Source of the DNA: Phylloscopus collybita | Taxonomy: Eukaryota > Chordata > Aves > Passeriformes > Phylloscopidae | NCBI GenBank assembly: GCA_027886175.1 | Contig: JAJNNQ010000004.1 | Span: 2,938,001-3,002,000, forward strand | Direction of reading: 5' to 3' | DNA length: 64,000 bases | Shown: positions 11,808-24,085 of the stretch, piece by piece | Layout: each line of letters opens with the position of its first letter | Position numbering within the stretch: the first letter of the stretch is position 1 | Program-made: the position numbers and the translations under genes | Notes under the pieces: generated by a model | What the model was told of the DNA's origin: nothing | Databases searched by the model: none | The model's input: only the letters and a program-made list of their open reading frames with translations

Positions 11808-14800
11808 ACCCCCTCCTGCTGACTCTCTTTTCCTTTGTAGCATCCATCAGAGCATCCATCAGAGCTGAGGTCCCTCCCTCAGTTAATAAGCTGTTTTCCT
11901 CTGTGGTATGAATATTTGACATACATGACTTTGGCAAGCTGAAGGACTGAGAGGGAAAAGAAGGAGTACTGCCCTTAGCACAGCTTGCAGTGTGACCTGC
12001 AGCCAACCAGGCAAGATGTCCCTGTGCACAAAGGCAGTTTCTACAGGTCAGATCTAGAAAGGACATGATTCCTTGTAAAGGCAAGGAATGCAGGGGAGAG
12101 AATAAATTTTATTATCTAAGGCAAAAATCAGGCAAGTTCTTGTATGCATGTCTACACAAAGAAGGAAGCTGGTGCTCTTAGAGACTGATTCCTTTAAGCT
12201 AAAACTCAGCAATCCCATCCAGACTTGTCCACGTTCATGTATCTAGACAGGAATGATTTCACCGGTGAGTCTGATCCTCTGGTGTGTGAGAAGCATCATT
12301 TCAGTGGCTCCTTCCAACTGCTGGAGACTTTACTGACCTGAAGTCAACTGTTCTCCAGACCTCAAACAGAATTTGTGAAGAAAAGGCAAAAACTTTCTTA
12401 AACTGGACAACGTGAGCAGGGTTGTCTTGGCTAGATGAAAAGCCTGAAAGAAAAGCAGCACAGAGTTTCAAGGTGCTTGTGTACCAAGAATAGAGTTATC
12501 TGAAGGTGTGCGTGGATCTCCAGTGTTTAATCTAAGAGGGAAGCACTTTTCTGGGCATGTTGCTCTCTCTCAGGTGCAGCCAACAAAATCAAGAAGTCAG
12601 TTGATGAGGTGCCCACAGGTAAGGGTGGACCTCCCTGGGGACATTGTTTCAAGGAGCTAAGGGCTGCCAGAGGATAAGACTCCCAAATGAAATGGAAGAT
12701 GGGGAGTTTTTGAGTTCTGTGCTTTACAGAAAACCACCATCATTTTCCCAGATAAGTACATGCCTCATTTGAGAGATTTCATTATTCAGTGTGTGAAGTT
12801 CTGGCACAGATGGGTTATGAGGGAAGACAGAAACCCCCTATTCATGATGTGGGCACTAGCAACTAGTGTTGCTTCTGGCTTAAGAGGATCTAGCTCGAGG
12901 GTCTCACACAGGCAGAACATGGTAGGAAGGGAATGTGTGAGATCCTTGGTGAGAAGGCCCACACTCTGCAGACATGGATGGGCCAGAGAAGGTGTTTCAG
13001 TGCTTATGCTGAGGCAATGGCACTGTGACTGTAGGAATGTGAGCAGCTGCACTGGAGCTGCTGGGGCAAGGTGTAACCTCCACCCTGGTCCTCCACAGGC
13101 TGATTTTGGTGGATTTTCAACATGTCCTTGAAAGCAGATGCATGCCCACATATGTTGTGGAAGCCCATCCCCAGCCCCTGGCCTCCTGTCTTCTTGGAGA
13201 AGGCTTCTTGGAGACAGGGCAGCTGGAACTCCCCGCATGGAGATGTGCTGTGATGTCTTCTGGAGAACTGAGCAACAAGCCAAAAACCAGCCTTTACATT
13301 CAGTTGTCTGCTGTGTGCTGCCATTAGTGCACTTCAGTTTATTTAGCAGCAGCGATCAGAATGAATTAATTTGGGATTTCAGGCTGTTGAATGTTTTTCC
13401 TCAGGCAGCTTTCTGTTGAGTTCTGGGCTTTGGGGATTAGCTGCTATTTAAAGCAGCAGTGTGTGAACTTTCCTGATGGCTTGTGCTCTGTCCAACTGAG
13501 ACAGACGAAGAAGTGATGCGTGTGGGTGCTAGTCAGTGCTCTGCCTTGGCTCCTCCATCCCTGGTGGGATTGATCTCATTGAGTTTCTAGGATGTAGGCT
13601 TTCAAATCTTCCTGTGTGCTGGGGTCTTCTGTGTGGCAGCTAATGTCATGCTGGAGACCTGTACAGTCTCGATCTCTCCAGGAAGGGAAGATGCTTGACA
13701 GCCACTTCTTTGGGGCTAAAGCAGCTTTTTTTTTTGCTGTTTGCCTCTTGATGCAGACAATTCCATCTGCTGCTTGTACTTGCAGAGCTGCCCCAGGGGA
13801 CCAGTCTTCGGTGTTGGAAGTAAAGCAGCTAAATAGAAAGATCAAGCTATGAGAAAGTGGAAGAGAGTTTGGGGAGTGGTGCAGGTACATGAGGAGCTGC
13901 TGTGAGAGGGAAGCTGTCTCCAAGCTGTTCAGAGCAGAAGCAGGACCCTGTGTCCAGGGACCTGAATGCACTGAGCATGGGCTGCCCTCTCCCCAGCCCA
14001 GCACCAGTGTGGGCAAGAAGGTCCACAGCAGCAGCACATGTTGAAGAGGATGTACTATGTTGCCCTGCTTGCCTGAGCATTTAAGCACGCCATTCATATC
14101 TTTCATACCTGGATGTCTGTACCTCCTTCTAACAGATTCTTTGACTTGGCTGCACACAGTAAGTGTCACAGAAGTCTGTGAGAAGAGCCTGGAGTCTGGA
14201 AACTCCTTGCTGAAAGGCAGGTGCTTAAAATAAAGGCTGAGATTTGCAGCCTGACTTTCCTACAGGAAGAGAATATCTCAAAGGCTTTAATAGCAACCAT
14301 TTGGAAACAAAACAACAGAATTACCCAACAGGCTTGTGTGACTGACATCAAGTTTTCAGCTTCTTTTTATGTCCAGCTCATTTCCCCTCTTTTTACATCA
14401 CAAAGTAGCTTTTGCTTTGCTTTGCAGTGAGAATTTAAAGGGGGAGCCAGGATGAAAAATAGAGTAGGTGCAGTGGGTTTTCTGGTATTGATCTTGCATT
14501 TGGTCTGGAATGCTGCAACACAAGGTCTGTGAGATCCACAGAGAAGGCCATGTTTGACCACAACTGGCCCAAATTTGTACTGGCCAGAACCTGACTATCA
14601 ATCCTGTGTTCAGAAGCTATAGCTCCGTTTCCTGTAGCAGCTGTAGGAGCAAGCCTTGTACTAATCCCTGGACAGACATATCCTTTGACCTGTAATCTGT
14701 GGTTTAGAAACATGAATCTGTTTCTTGGAACATTTAGATAAAAAACAGTGCTCATCCCACATCTTCCTATTTTCAAACTAGGAATTTTTAACTGGACAGA

Positions 14801-15714
14801 GTATAGGTCTGTGAGAAAAAAGATAGCAGCTAGAACTGTCCTGGTGACTGATATTGTATTTGCAAGTTATTATAGAAAACTTTTCAATCCAGAAATATTT
14901 TAGCTGGCACTTGTTTAAATTGGATTCTCTGAAAATAGCATGAGTTATTTTAGAAATCTTTTCTGCCTTGAGCTTCTTAGTACCTATTAGGAAATTTTAA
15001 GTGTGCTTTCACTATTCTAAAAGAATAATGGAGAACTTAGAGCAACCAGTTCTGTGTGGGATGCTTAAAGCATTACCATATTTTGAAAAGATTATTTCCA
15101 AAATAAGATACTTAGAGTTGGAAGTGATTGTAATGTGAAATTCCTGCTGTTGAAAGATATAGAGTGGGAAATGTAGAGAGCTGGACTCATGTATGTGTTT
15201 TGGATTAGGATTAAGTGTTTATGTGTACGCTGTTCCAGCCTACTGTTATAGCATTATTAATATCCATTCATACATAACAGATTTAAAAGTTATTCACTCT
15301 AAGAATCAGTTTCATCTAAAAACTTCACATGGAGATACTAAACTAAGTTCTGACAACTCAAAACAAATAATTTTATTTGTTATTATATTGCTGGTTTTAT
15401 TGTTTCTCTTTTTGTACATTGGAGGAAATTTTCCTTTCAGTGGGAAAATTACCACTGTTTCCACAGCCAGGAGAACAACCCTTTATCTATGCCTTTATTT
15501 TGGATGGAGGCATGTGTGCTAGAGAAAGCCAGATAATAGTGAAAGGGGATGCAGAGTGGTGAGCTTCAGTAAGGTATGGCTTTGGCCACCCTGCTGCCCC
15601 TGAGGAGCCCTGTGATTTTGAAAATGTGAATATTTGCTTCTATCTGAAAATCTCAGGTATCTTCTGGATCCCCAGTTGATCTGGTGAAGGAGTCCTGGGA
15701 GGAAGGGAGTGGGA
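11808..15714. other. Unique sequence with one weak exon candidate
   Basis: No recognisable gene or interspersed repeat is seen. It contains the candidate exon at 12574-12618 and a 197-codon minus-strand frame at 13576-14169 of unknown meaning. Confidence 0.45.
12574..12618 (+). other. Candidate 45-bp exon, unassigned
   Basis: A pyrimidine-rich acceptor (TGCTCTCTCTCAG) precedes, and a strong donor (GTAAGG) follows, a 45-bp segment. In one phase it reads AANKIKKSVDEVPTG without a stop. The length is a multiple of three. I do not recognise the peptide and see no partner exons in the window. Chance splice-like matches of this quality are common, so confidence is low. Confidence 0.2.
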
Positions 15715-16868
15715 TAGTTGTATTACAGGCTGGAACATGTTGTCTATTTGGACTTTAGCAAGCCCTTTGACACTGTCTACCACAGCACACTCCTAGCAGC
15801 CCAAGACTTGGACAGGAGCACTCTTTGCTGGGTTAAGAGCTGGCTGGATAGCTGGGCCCAGAGAATGGAGGTGAATGGTGCTGCATCCAGCTGGTGGCCA
15901 GTCACCAGTGGTGTCCCTCAGGGGTCTGTGCTGGGGCCAGTTCTGTTCAATATTTTTATTGATGACATGGATGAGGGTATTGAGTCTTTCATCAGTAAAT
16001 TTGCAGATGACACTAAGCTGGGGGCATGTGTCAATCTGTTGAAGGTAGGAGGGCTTTGCAGAGAGACCTGGAAAGGCTGGATGGATGGGCAGAGTCCAAT
16101 GAGATGAAGTTTAATAAATCCAAGTGCCAAGTCCTGCACTTTGGCCACAATAACCCCCTGCAATGTTACAGGCTGGGGTCAATGTGGCTGTACAGTGCCC
16201 AGGCAGAAAGGGACCTGGGGGCACTGGTGACAGCAGCTGAACAGGAGCCAGCAGTGTGCCTTTGTGGCTAAGAAGGCCAATGGCATCCTGGCCTGGATCA
16301 GGAATGGTGTGGCCAGCAGGAGCAGGGAGGTCATTCTTCCCCTGTGCTGGGCACTGGTGAGGCCACACCTCAGGTGCTGTGTTCAGTTCTGGGCCCCTCA
16401 GCTCAGGAAGGACGTTGAGATGCTTGAGCACATCCAGAGGAGGCAACGAGGCTGGTGAGGGGCTTGGAACACAAACCCTGTGAAGAATGACTGAGGGAGC
16501 TGGGGTTGTTTAGCCTGGAGAAAAGGAGACTCAGAGGTGACCTTATCACTCTCTACAGCTTCCTGAAAGGTGGCTGTAGTCAGGTGGGAGTTGGTCTCTT
16601 TCAAAGGGCAGCAACTGACAGAACAAGAGGACAGACTCATAAGCTATGCCAAGGAAATACAGATTGGATACGGATATTACGGAAAGAGTGATAAAGTACT
16701 GGAATTATCTGCCCTGGGAAGTGGTGGAGTCACCATCCCTGGATGTGTTTAAATAAAGACTGGATGTGGCACTCGGTGCCATGGTCTAGTTGAGGTGTTA
16801 GGGCTGGGTTGGACTTGGTGATCATGAAGATCTCTTCTGACCTAGTGATTCTATGTGTGATTCCATGT
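15715..16868 (+). mobile_element. CR1 LINE with recognisable reverse-transcriptase end
   Basis: The frame shows [12 protein letters not shown] (motif A), [23 protein letters not shown] (motif B onward) and an intact FADDTK (motif C, at about 16000-16017). A frameshift follows, then the C-terminal half of ORF2 and the 3' UTR. The end (GGGCTGGGTTGGACTTGGTG, then ATTCTATGTGTG units) marks a different subfamily from the copies at 4325 and 8565. It is 5'-truncated and inactive. Confidence 0.94.
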
Positions 16869-18459
16869 GTGAACATCAGCCGTGTGTAGGAATATTCTTG
16901 TAAGCTTCTAGGTGCTATTCTGAAAATAAAGAAGTACTGCAAGGTAGGGACAACCTGTAGGGATTGTAAAACTAGGGCTTATTTTCTCTTGTAAGTCACA
17001 GAATCACCTGTGAAGCTCTCCTTGCAGCATCCAGAATGGACCTCCCTCTATTTATGCAATAATGGGCTCATTTATGGACCTTTTCCTGTAATGTGTGCTT
17101 ACAAAGTGCTAAACCTTCCCAAAACCCCAACATACACGACAAAATGTTTGCATAAGCCACAACATGAAAAAAGCTATATGCTTTTGCCGCTATTCAGACA
17201 ATGAATTCACTGCAAACATATGCACGCATGCACACACGCACACAGTTTCATAGCTCCACATGGCTCTTTATCCAGAACCCCAAAACCAAACATGATCTGC
17301 ATTTATTCTAAAAAATGATCCATAGTCTATTGAGTTAATTTATTTTCCTTATGCAATGAGCTGACAAATGTGCTCTTAGAAATGAAGGATAATGTTGGCG
17401 CTTGAAGTTTTCTCCTTACACAAAATTAACTCAGCCCTCAAGCTTCTTTGTGTTGTGTTCAGTGTCTTGCAACAGTGCCTCCGTGTTTATCAAAGGAAAC
17501 GTGAGCTTTTTGAGAGTGTCTTGAGTTAACAGTCGAGCCAAACAGCTACTGGTGGGTATTCAAATGCTTTACTAGTTAAAAAAGTTCATACAGCAAACGT
17601 TTCTTAACAGACAAGAGTTCTGGAAAGGCAGAAAAATGAATCCAAATCAAATTGAAATCCATTACAGTCATGTCTCACCTGGCCCACGTTCAATGGATAT
17701 TTAGAGAATGTTTAAATACATCCCTGTGGAACTTGTCATCAAAATGCCTTCTAAATGAAAAGATGTTGAACAATTGTTTGGCTAAAAAATGTTTCCCAGT
17801 GCTCTTCATGCCCCAGTAACTCAGAGTGTTTTAGGCTCACAGTAGTGCTAAGCAAAATTTTTACATTTGTAGTAAATAAGTACCCTGGAGAAAACACACA
17901 ATGAGGAAGCAAAGTCCTGGTTGTCTTTGTGGAGTGATCCTTCTTTTTTAACACTCCCTGATGACAGGCCAGGGGATTTAGTCAGATTTCCAAGCACAGC
18001 TTCACTTTTACAGCAGTAGGAGGCATCCTCTTCTTTTGGACAAACATGGGTGAAAACATGGAGCAGAGCTGAGACAGACCCTTTCATGCATTAAACTCTC
18101 TCTCAAACAGCTGGAAATACCTTCGAGTTTTTTCCAGCAGCTGGGCACAGAGAGACAATGTTTAGTGCACTTTCTTTTCCTTGCAAGGGGCCACTCTGGA
18201 CTTCACAGCAGTGTAATGGTTTCACATTCACTAATTTTGATGTTTCCTGGCCAATGCACCATTTGTGTGATTGAGTGTTTACTTTGCTGTGAGATAGGGT
18301 TAGGAGAAAAAAAAAAGGCAAAACAGGCCTAAACTTAAAGGTACAAGGATACATTTAGTAAGACACAGTAAAAGAAGGATCAAAATGAAATTTTCAAAAC
18401 ACTCTTCCTCCCCCTATGAAGAGTTCACTTTCTCACAAATAACATAAAGAGACAAAACT
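16869..18459. other. Unique non-coding sequence
   Basis: No gene or interspersed repeat is recognised. Confidence 0.5.
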
Positions 18460-19720
18460 TGTGATTTTCAGTCAGTTCCACCATTTAAAAACAATCTTTT
18501 ATTAGTTCTTTAGGAGAGGAGTCTCTTTTAGAACTTCCATGGAGATTCCCCACTGACAATATAGAACAATTCTCTTGTGGGTCTCATCTCTCACAAAGAC
18601 ATTTGCCCAGGAACCTGCCTTTGTGAAGTCCCTCCCATTAGCAGCTTTCCCAACAGTGCATATGGGTCATGTCTGCTTATTTAGGGTACCGTTTAAAGAT
18701 GCCTTTTCTAGTATAAAACAGAGATTCTCTTCTTCCAAAATCATCATCTTAATCTCAAAAACTAGAGATCTCCTTTTTTTTCCCTAGGAGCAAAGGGCTT
18801 CATATCACTTTTCTTCCACTATTCAAAATTCTCCATTAAATCTCAATTATATCAATCCACAACTTTTGACTAGAGTCATGCATCCCCCTAACAGCATTCA
18901 TATGTTACAGGAAGTAGTTCATTCTCCATGGTTTCACAAGAGAAGTCTGGCTAAACAGGCTACTCCTCACTCCTTTGTCCCACTTAGCACTTTCACTTTC
19001 TTTTCACTGACTTCATGCTGTGTCTTCTCTACGTTCACTCTGTCCCTTTTCTGCTTACTCAGAGAAGGATCAGTGCTCCAGAAATTTTATTTTGTGCCAA
19101 GAGTGAGTTAATGTTCTTGCCTGGGCCTGCAGATGGTCTTGTGGATCTCTGCTGAGCAGCAACTTCCAGGATTTGCAAAAGCCATGGGAATGGGGGGAAG
19201 ATAACTTCACCACGAGGGATCTTGGAGTGGCCTGGCTGGCAGGTGCCTCCTGCCCACCCCTCGGTCTCATGGGGTGGCCCCAGCCGGCCGGTGGCAGAAG
19301 CAAAGCCCGACTGGGCTGCGCGCCCTGTGGAGGAGCAGGGCCAGCCCTGCCATGCCCAGAGCTGCAGTCAGGGGCTGGGCAGACACGAGCAGCAGCCTCC
19401 CCTCCCCCTCGCTGGCAGCTGGGCAGGCAGGGGGGGCCCAGGGGTCTGGCTGGCATCCGGCCCTGAGGAGCCACACAGCAGAGCGGGACCGGCCCTGTGA
19501 GCTGTTCCAAGACAGGAAGGAACAGGGCACTTCCCTGGGATCCTCTGATATTTAGCCCCTGTGTGTTCACGTAGACATATCCCTTTCTAATTGGTTTGTC
19601 AAGCTATAACTTCCTGAAAAATCACTTCCTGGCTAAACCATCTCAAGCAGTGATTGCAACATTGCTGCATAGGCATGCTGGATGGAGGAATGAGACAGGT
19701 TTGGAGACTAGCAGCCTGCC
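18460..19720 (-). mobile_element. Possible LTR-like unit with GC-rich core
   Basis: An isolated GC-rich, CpG-containing block (19170-19530) sits in AT-rich surroundings. On the minus strand it is followed about 700 bp later by an AATAAAAG signal (about 18497-18503). A promoter-like GC core with a downstream poly(A) signal fits an LTR, but I cannot find defined TG/CA ends or a target duplication. It could instead be a small CpG island of a non-coding transcript. Confidence 0.3.
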
Positions 19721-22700
19721 ACCTTGGTCAAATCCTGGTTGCCCCAGGTGCTCAAGGAATACACATTGGTCATGATGCAGGAATATAAAAGGTGGGATCT
19801 GGGAGACACTCTTTCCTTCACATGATGATGTGAAATTGCTGAGCTGTGTCATTGCTCAGGGAATGGCTGCTCCCTGGCACAGTCCACATGGCAAAAGGAC
19901 AGGAGCATGGATCCTCTGTGCAGTGCTGCTGTTCTGTGGTGTGAGGCCATGGCCACAGAACCACTTCCCTCCTTCCTTGATCTTGGCTCTTACCACACAA
20001 GGTACAGAGCTTGGGGCTGAGTCCCACTCTGCCCTGGAGAAACTGTCTTTTCCAGGAGATTCTTCTGGCTGGTTTGGCATATTGCAGTCAACGATGACAA
20101 GGGTGTGCTGGTGGCACGCACCCAGGAGCCCTTCTCACACTGACAGCTAGTGGGATAAAACTTGCTGACATGCCCTGGGATGTGTGCCAACATACCCATT
20201 GATAAGTAAATCTGCCTTTGTCTCTAGGAAGAGAAGGGATCCTTCTGTCCACTTTAAGGAAACAGGTAACGGTGGGATGTGGTGCTGGTTTGGATCAAGG
20301 CATCAGGGGGCATAAAAGAAATTACAATACTAAGGTTGTAATAAACACAGATTGGAAATGAATTACTGAGACATGTCACTACTAAAGAACCTGGAACCCA
20401 TTTGAGCTGGGTGCAGACAAACCATTTGAACAAAGGTCTTGTCAATGAAGAAGGCAGCCCGTATTCAGTGTGACAGATCTTATGCTGGATATTCACCCAG
20501 AGGAGTATCATAGAGTGAGTCTGGGATGCAAACAGCAGCACTGTTAGTGGAGCAGTGGATAGAAGTGGAGCAACAGTGTCACTTCTGTGCTTGCTACTGG
20601 GGTGACTGCAGCAGAAATGCTGTGTCCAGCCCTGAGTCTGCAGCTCAGAAACATGCTGCTAAATTCGGAGGAGGCTTGGAGAAGAGGGAGGAGAAGAAGT
20701 AGGATACCAGGAAACTTGCTTTTGTAATGAAACGATTGGGAGTTCAATTTATTTGACTTATCACCCAGGAGGTCACTGGCTGACTTGATCCAAATCTGTA
20801 AGTACCTGCTGGAAACAGAGATGTGATGGCAGAGGGCTGGCTCTTCAGTAAAGCAGGCAGACAGATAACAAGACTCAGTTGCTGTAGCTTAAAACAACAA
20901 ATTCAAAGCTGAAATGAGGGGTAGTTTTTCCCATTGGGTTAATTGAGGGTTGTGGTGGAGTCTCAGCCCTTTTCAGAGGTTGTCCTTGAACCTCAGCACT
21001 CCTGCTACATGGAAGGGGGATTTAGCAGACCAGCAATCCCTACTTTGCCGTTCATCTGGGGAAGGCTGGCAGGGTAGTCTGAGCTTGCTTTAACCCCCAC
21101 TCAGTCTTCTTCCCCAGAGTGATGTGCAGGTGTTGCATCCTTCAAAGTGGAGGAAATGCATAGGAATGCAGCAGCAGTGCCTCACCCTCTGGCTCATCTC
21201 AGGGCTTGCTTTACTGCTGTCTGGGGGCATGGGGCAGGCTGAACCACTGGCAACCTCCATGGTGCTGGTGCTGCAGGAAGCACTGCCCTGGCGTGGGTTG
21301 CTTGGTTAGGGGTCTGAGGTGAAGGCATTGTCTCTCTGTTGATAACTCCCAGCCACTTGAATACAAGAAAGGGGACTGCCTGCAGATTCAGGGATTTCAC
21401 ACCATGCCCCTTCCCTTCTTTATCTCAGCATAATCCTCTGCTGCTCCAGCTCCTCCTGGGCCCCAAACCTGGCTGATCCAAGTGCAAGTGCAATGTCCTG
21501 CTTTGGCTTATGCTGCTGAGAGCACAAGGGAGAGAGGAAAGAATTGAGGGAAAACATCCACAGCTGGATGCCAGATCAACCTTTCCTCTGTGCTAGTTCA
21601 GGAACCGAGAGACTATGCAGGAAGTTCTTCCTTAGCCTAGGCAAGGAAAGCCATGGACAGAAAAATTGGCAAGGCACATGGAATTATGAACGTAAAGTCA
21701 AAGCATGTATGTTTGGCCTGTCTATGTTGCCGTGATTCTGGATGGTCTGCAGAAGACACACATCATCATCTTAGGCTAACTGAGACTTATCTCTCTCCTG
21801 CTTGGGACTAGCACATCTCCATTTCATGGCAGACAATTCTCCTGCCTTCTAGAGTCCATGCTCTATTGTGTGCATCATGAAACAGGATAACTTTAAGGGG
21901 TGCAGGTCTTATAAGACAGTCATGTCTGGAGACAATAAGGGAAAAATGATCCTGTTAGCTGTGCATTTTTCTTCCGAGAGGGAGTTAGATGGGATGAAAT
22001 CTGTGCTATCTATCTGGGATCAGAGTCTGGGAGTGAAACAGATAGAGGCTGGATCTGGGCTGTTGACATGGCTTTGTCTATGGCTGTATTGAAGTACTAC
22101 TTTTACTGCTATTCCTGCTGTTGGATATATTAATGTCTTATAAGACCTTGCACAAAAGCTCAGAGAGGGTTTCCTTCCTAGCTGAATGGCCAAATTTTCA
22201 CTGTTATGCCAAGGACTAATTCTAGTTTTCAGTCAGCTATGCAAAGTTCTGTCCTAGCTACGGAAGTAACTATGGAAGTACTAGGTACTGTCTCTGAAAC
22301 TGTATGACCTTTTGAATAAAAAAAGGGAAAGCACAGAGATTTTCTGTGAGCTGCTCTGCTCTACTAGGCAGTAATGCACTGCATTTGTTAATAGCAAACT
22401 GCTGCTCCCTAGCAAAGGATTTTCTGCTCTTTGTGAAATATGCACTGCAAGACTGAAGTACTCTAAAGAGGAAGTACTTTGTTTGCCAGGAAGAAGACTC
22501 ATTTGTAAGAAGTAAGTAAGAGTCAGGAAGTAAGAGTTATTTGGGTTCAACCTTTCTTCTCTTGGAGGAAGGTGAGAAGGCTGCTGTATGCATGATACAA
22601 GTTGCTTTTATACCTAAATTTTATGTGATTTTAATACATTCCATGGAGATGATAACAAGAAGTAACTATCTATTACCCAAAGCTACAATGTTCTTCTAAC

Positions 22701-23753
22701 CAGAGGTCTAATGCTGCTTCTTCCTTTGTCATAAACATTTCAGTCTAGAAGCTGCAGACAAAGGTGTTGTGCCCTATGCATGTGCATCTCCAGTGGCTCC
22801 ACAGCTGCGCATGCCAAATTCATGTTTTGGAGGAAAACATGTTTTTCAGTTGTTCAGGTTTCCCCTGGTTTTTGGTCTGTGGGGAGACTGTGATGTGACA
22901 GACTGCTGTGAGCAGCTCCTGGGATTTTCTTCTTCTTTCTTTACTCCTACTGTTTCCCATGGTGGCAACCTTCTTTCTCCCCTGTCCTGCTCATGTCTGT
23001 ACTGCTTCACAAGGCAGGGATGAGACAGCAAGTAGTGGGACAGAGTGAGCCTCGGGAGACTCTTGCAGCTTCCTTTTATTGACTTCAGAGGCTTCTCTTG
23101 AGTTTGCAATCTAATTGGCTTTGGACTGGATAAAGGCAAATCCTTCCCTGACAAACTCTCTAGAGACTGCATGTGTGCTCAGGGCTTCAATCAGCAGAAA
23201 AACTTTTAGTGACTCCTTTGAATACGGCATGGAAAGTCAGTCCAGTAGTGACAAGGAAAACCAGAGAGTTAGTACCTGAGAAGCACTGGGAGAATAGAAA
23301 GAAAGACAGGATAGCTCCTCTGAGGTCCTTGATATAAAATTCTGTAAAAATATCCCAAAATACTTGCTTTCTGTTGTAAAAACCCCCGATTTTATAATGA
23401 GTGAGTAGGAGGTTTCAGTTCTGACAGGATCCGCTGACTCTGGGCTCATAAACCTGTTATGCTTCCAGCTCTTCCACATACACCATCTTTGCTGAAAATG
23501 ATGTTTGGTTGAAATCTGCCATATTTGGATGTTTGCCTGTAATTCCAGATGTTCAATGTCCTGATCAGAGTTGTTATGCAGAAATTTAGAGCTGGAGCAC
23601 TGCAGAGGAACTGGTGTATTCTCTGCAAGTGCTGTATTTGCTAGACACTGAAATGGATGCGTTGAACCCTTTGTACACAAAGCAGAAGTCACTCGGGATC
23701 CCAGGGGTTCATTACACAGTCTTGTCTGACTTGTTCTGTGCAGTGAGCTGGAC
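19721..23753. other. Unique non-coding sequence
   Basis: No convincing exon or interspersed repeat is seen. A TATAAAA-like string at about 19784 has no gene after it. Confidence 0.5.
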
Positions 23754-24085
23754 ACAGAATTATAGAATCACAGGAAGGGACCTTAAACATTACCTAGTTC
23801 CAAATCCCCCACCAGGGGCAGGGACACCTTCTACTAGACCACGCTTTTCAAAGCCTCATCCAACCTGGCTGTGAACACTTCCAGGGATGGGGCATCCACA
23901 GCTTCTCTGGGCAACCTGTTCCAGTGCCTCACCACCCTCACAGGGAAGAATTTCTTTCTAATATCTAATGTAAATTCTCATCTTAATTTTAAACCATTCC
24001 CCTTTATCCAATCACTGCATCTCCTTATAAAAAGTTTGTCTCCGTGCATGGGCGTGACTTCTGTCCCAGAAAACCCTCCATGAGA
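23754..24085 (-). mobile_element. CR1 LINE 3' fragment
   Basis: The plus strand begins with AATTATAGAATCACAGGAAG and continues through CAACCTGGCTGTGAACACTTCC, GGGGCATCCACAGCTTCTC and the GAAGAATTTCTTTCTAATAT segment. This is the CR1 3' UTR read in reverse. It is truncated near 24085. Confidence 0.94.

Noticed and set aside
10518..11812. Target-site duplication for the 1.28-kb LTR
   Set aside because: The flanks TCCCT and ACCCC share only three of five bases, so no duplication is claimed.
23237..23755. 172-codon minus-strand frame ending beside a CR1
   Set aside because: No domain or conserved pattern; likely chance.
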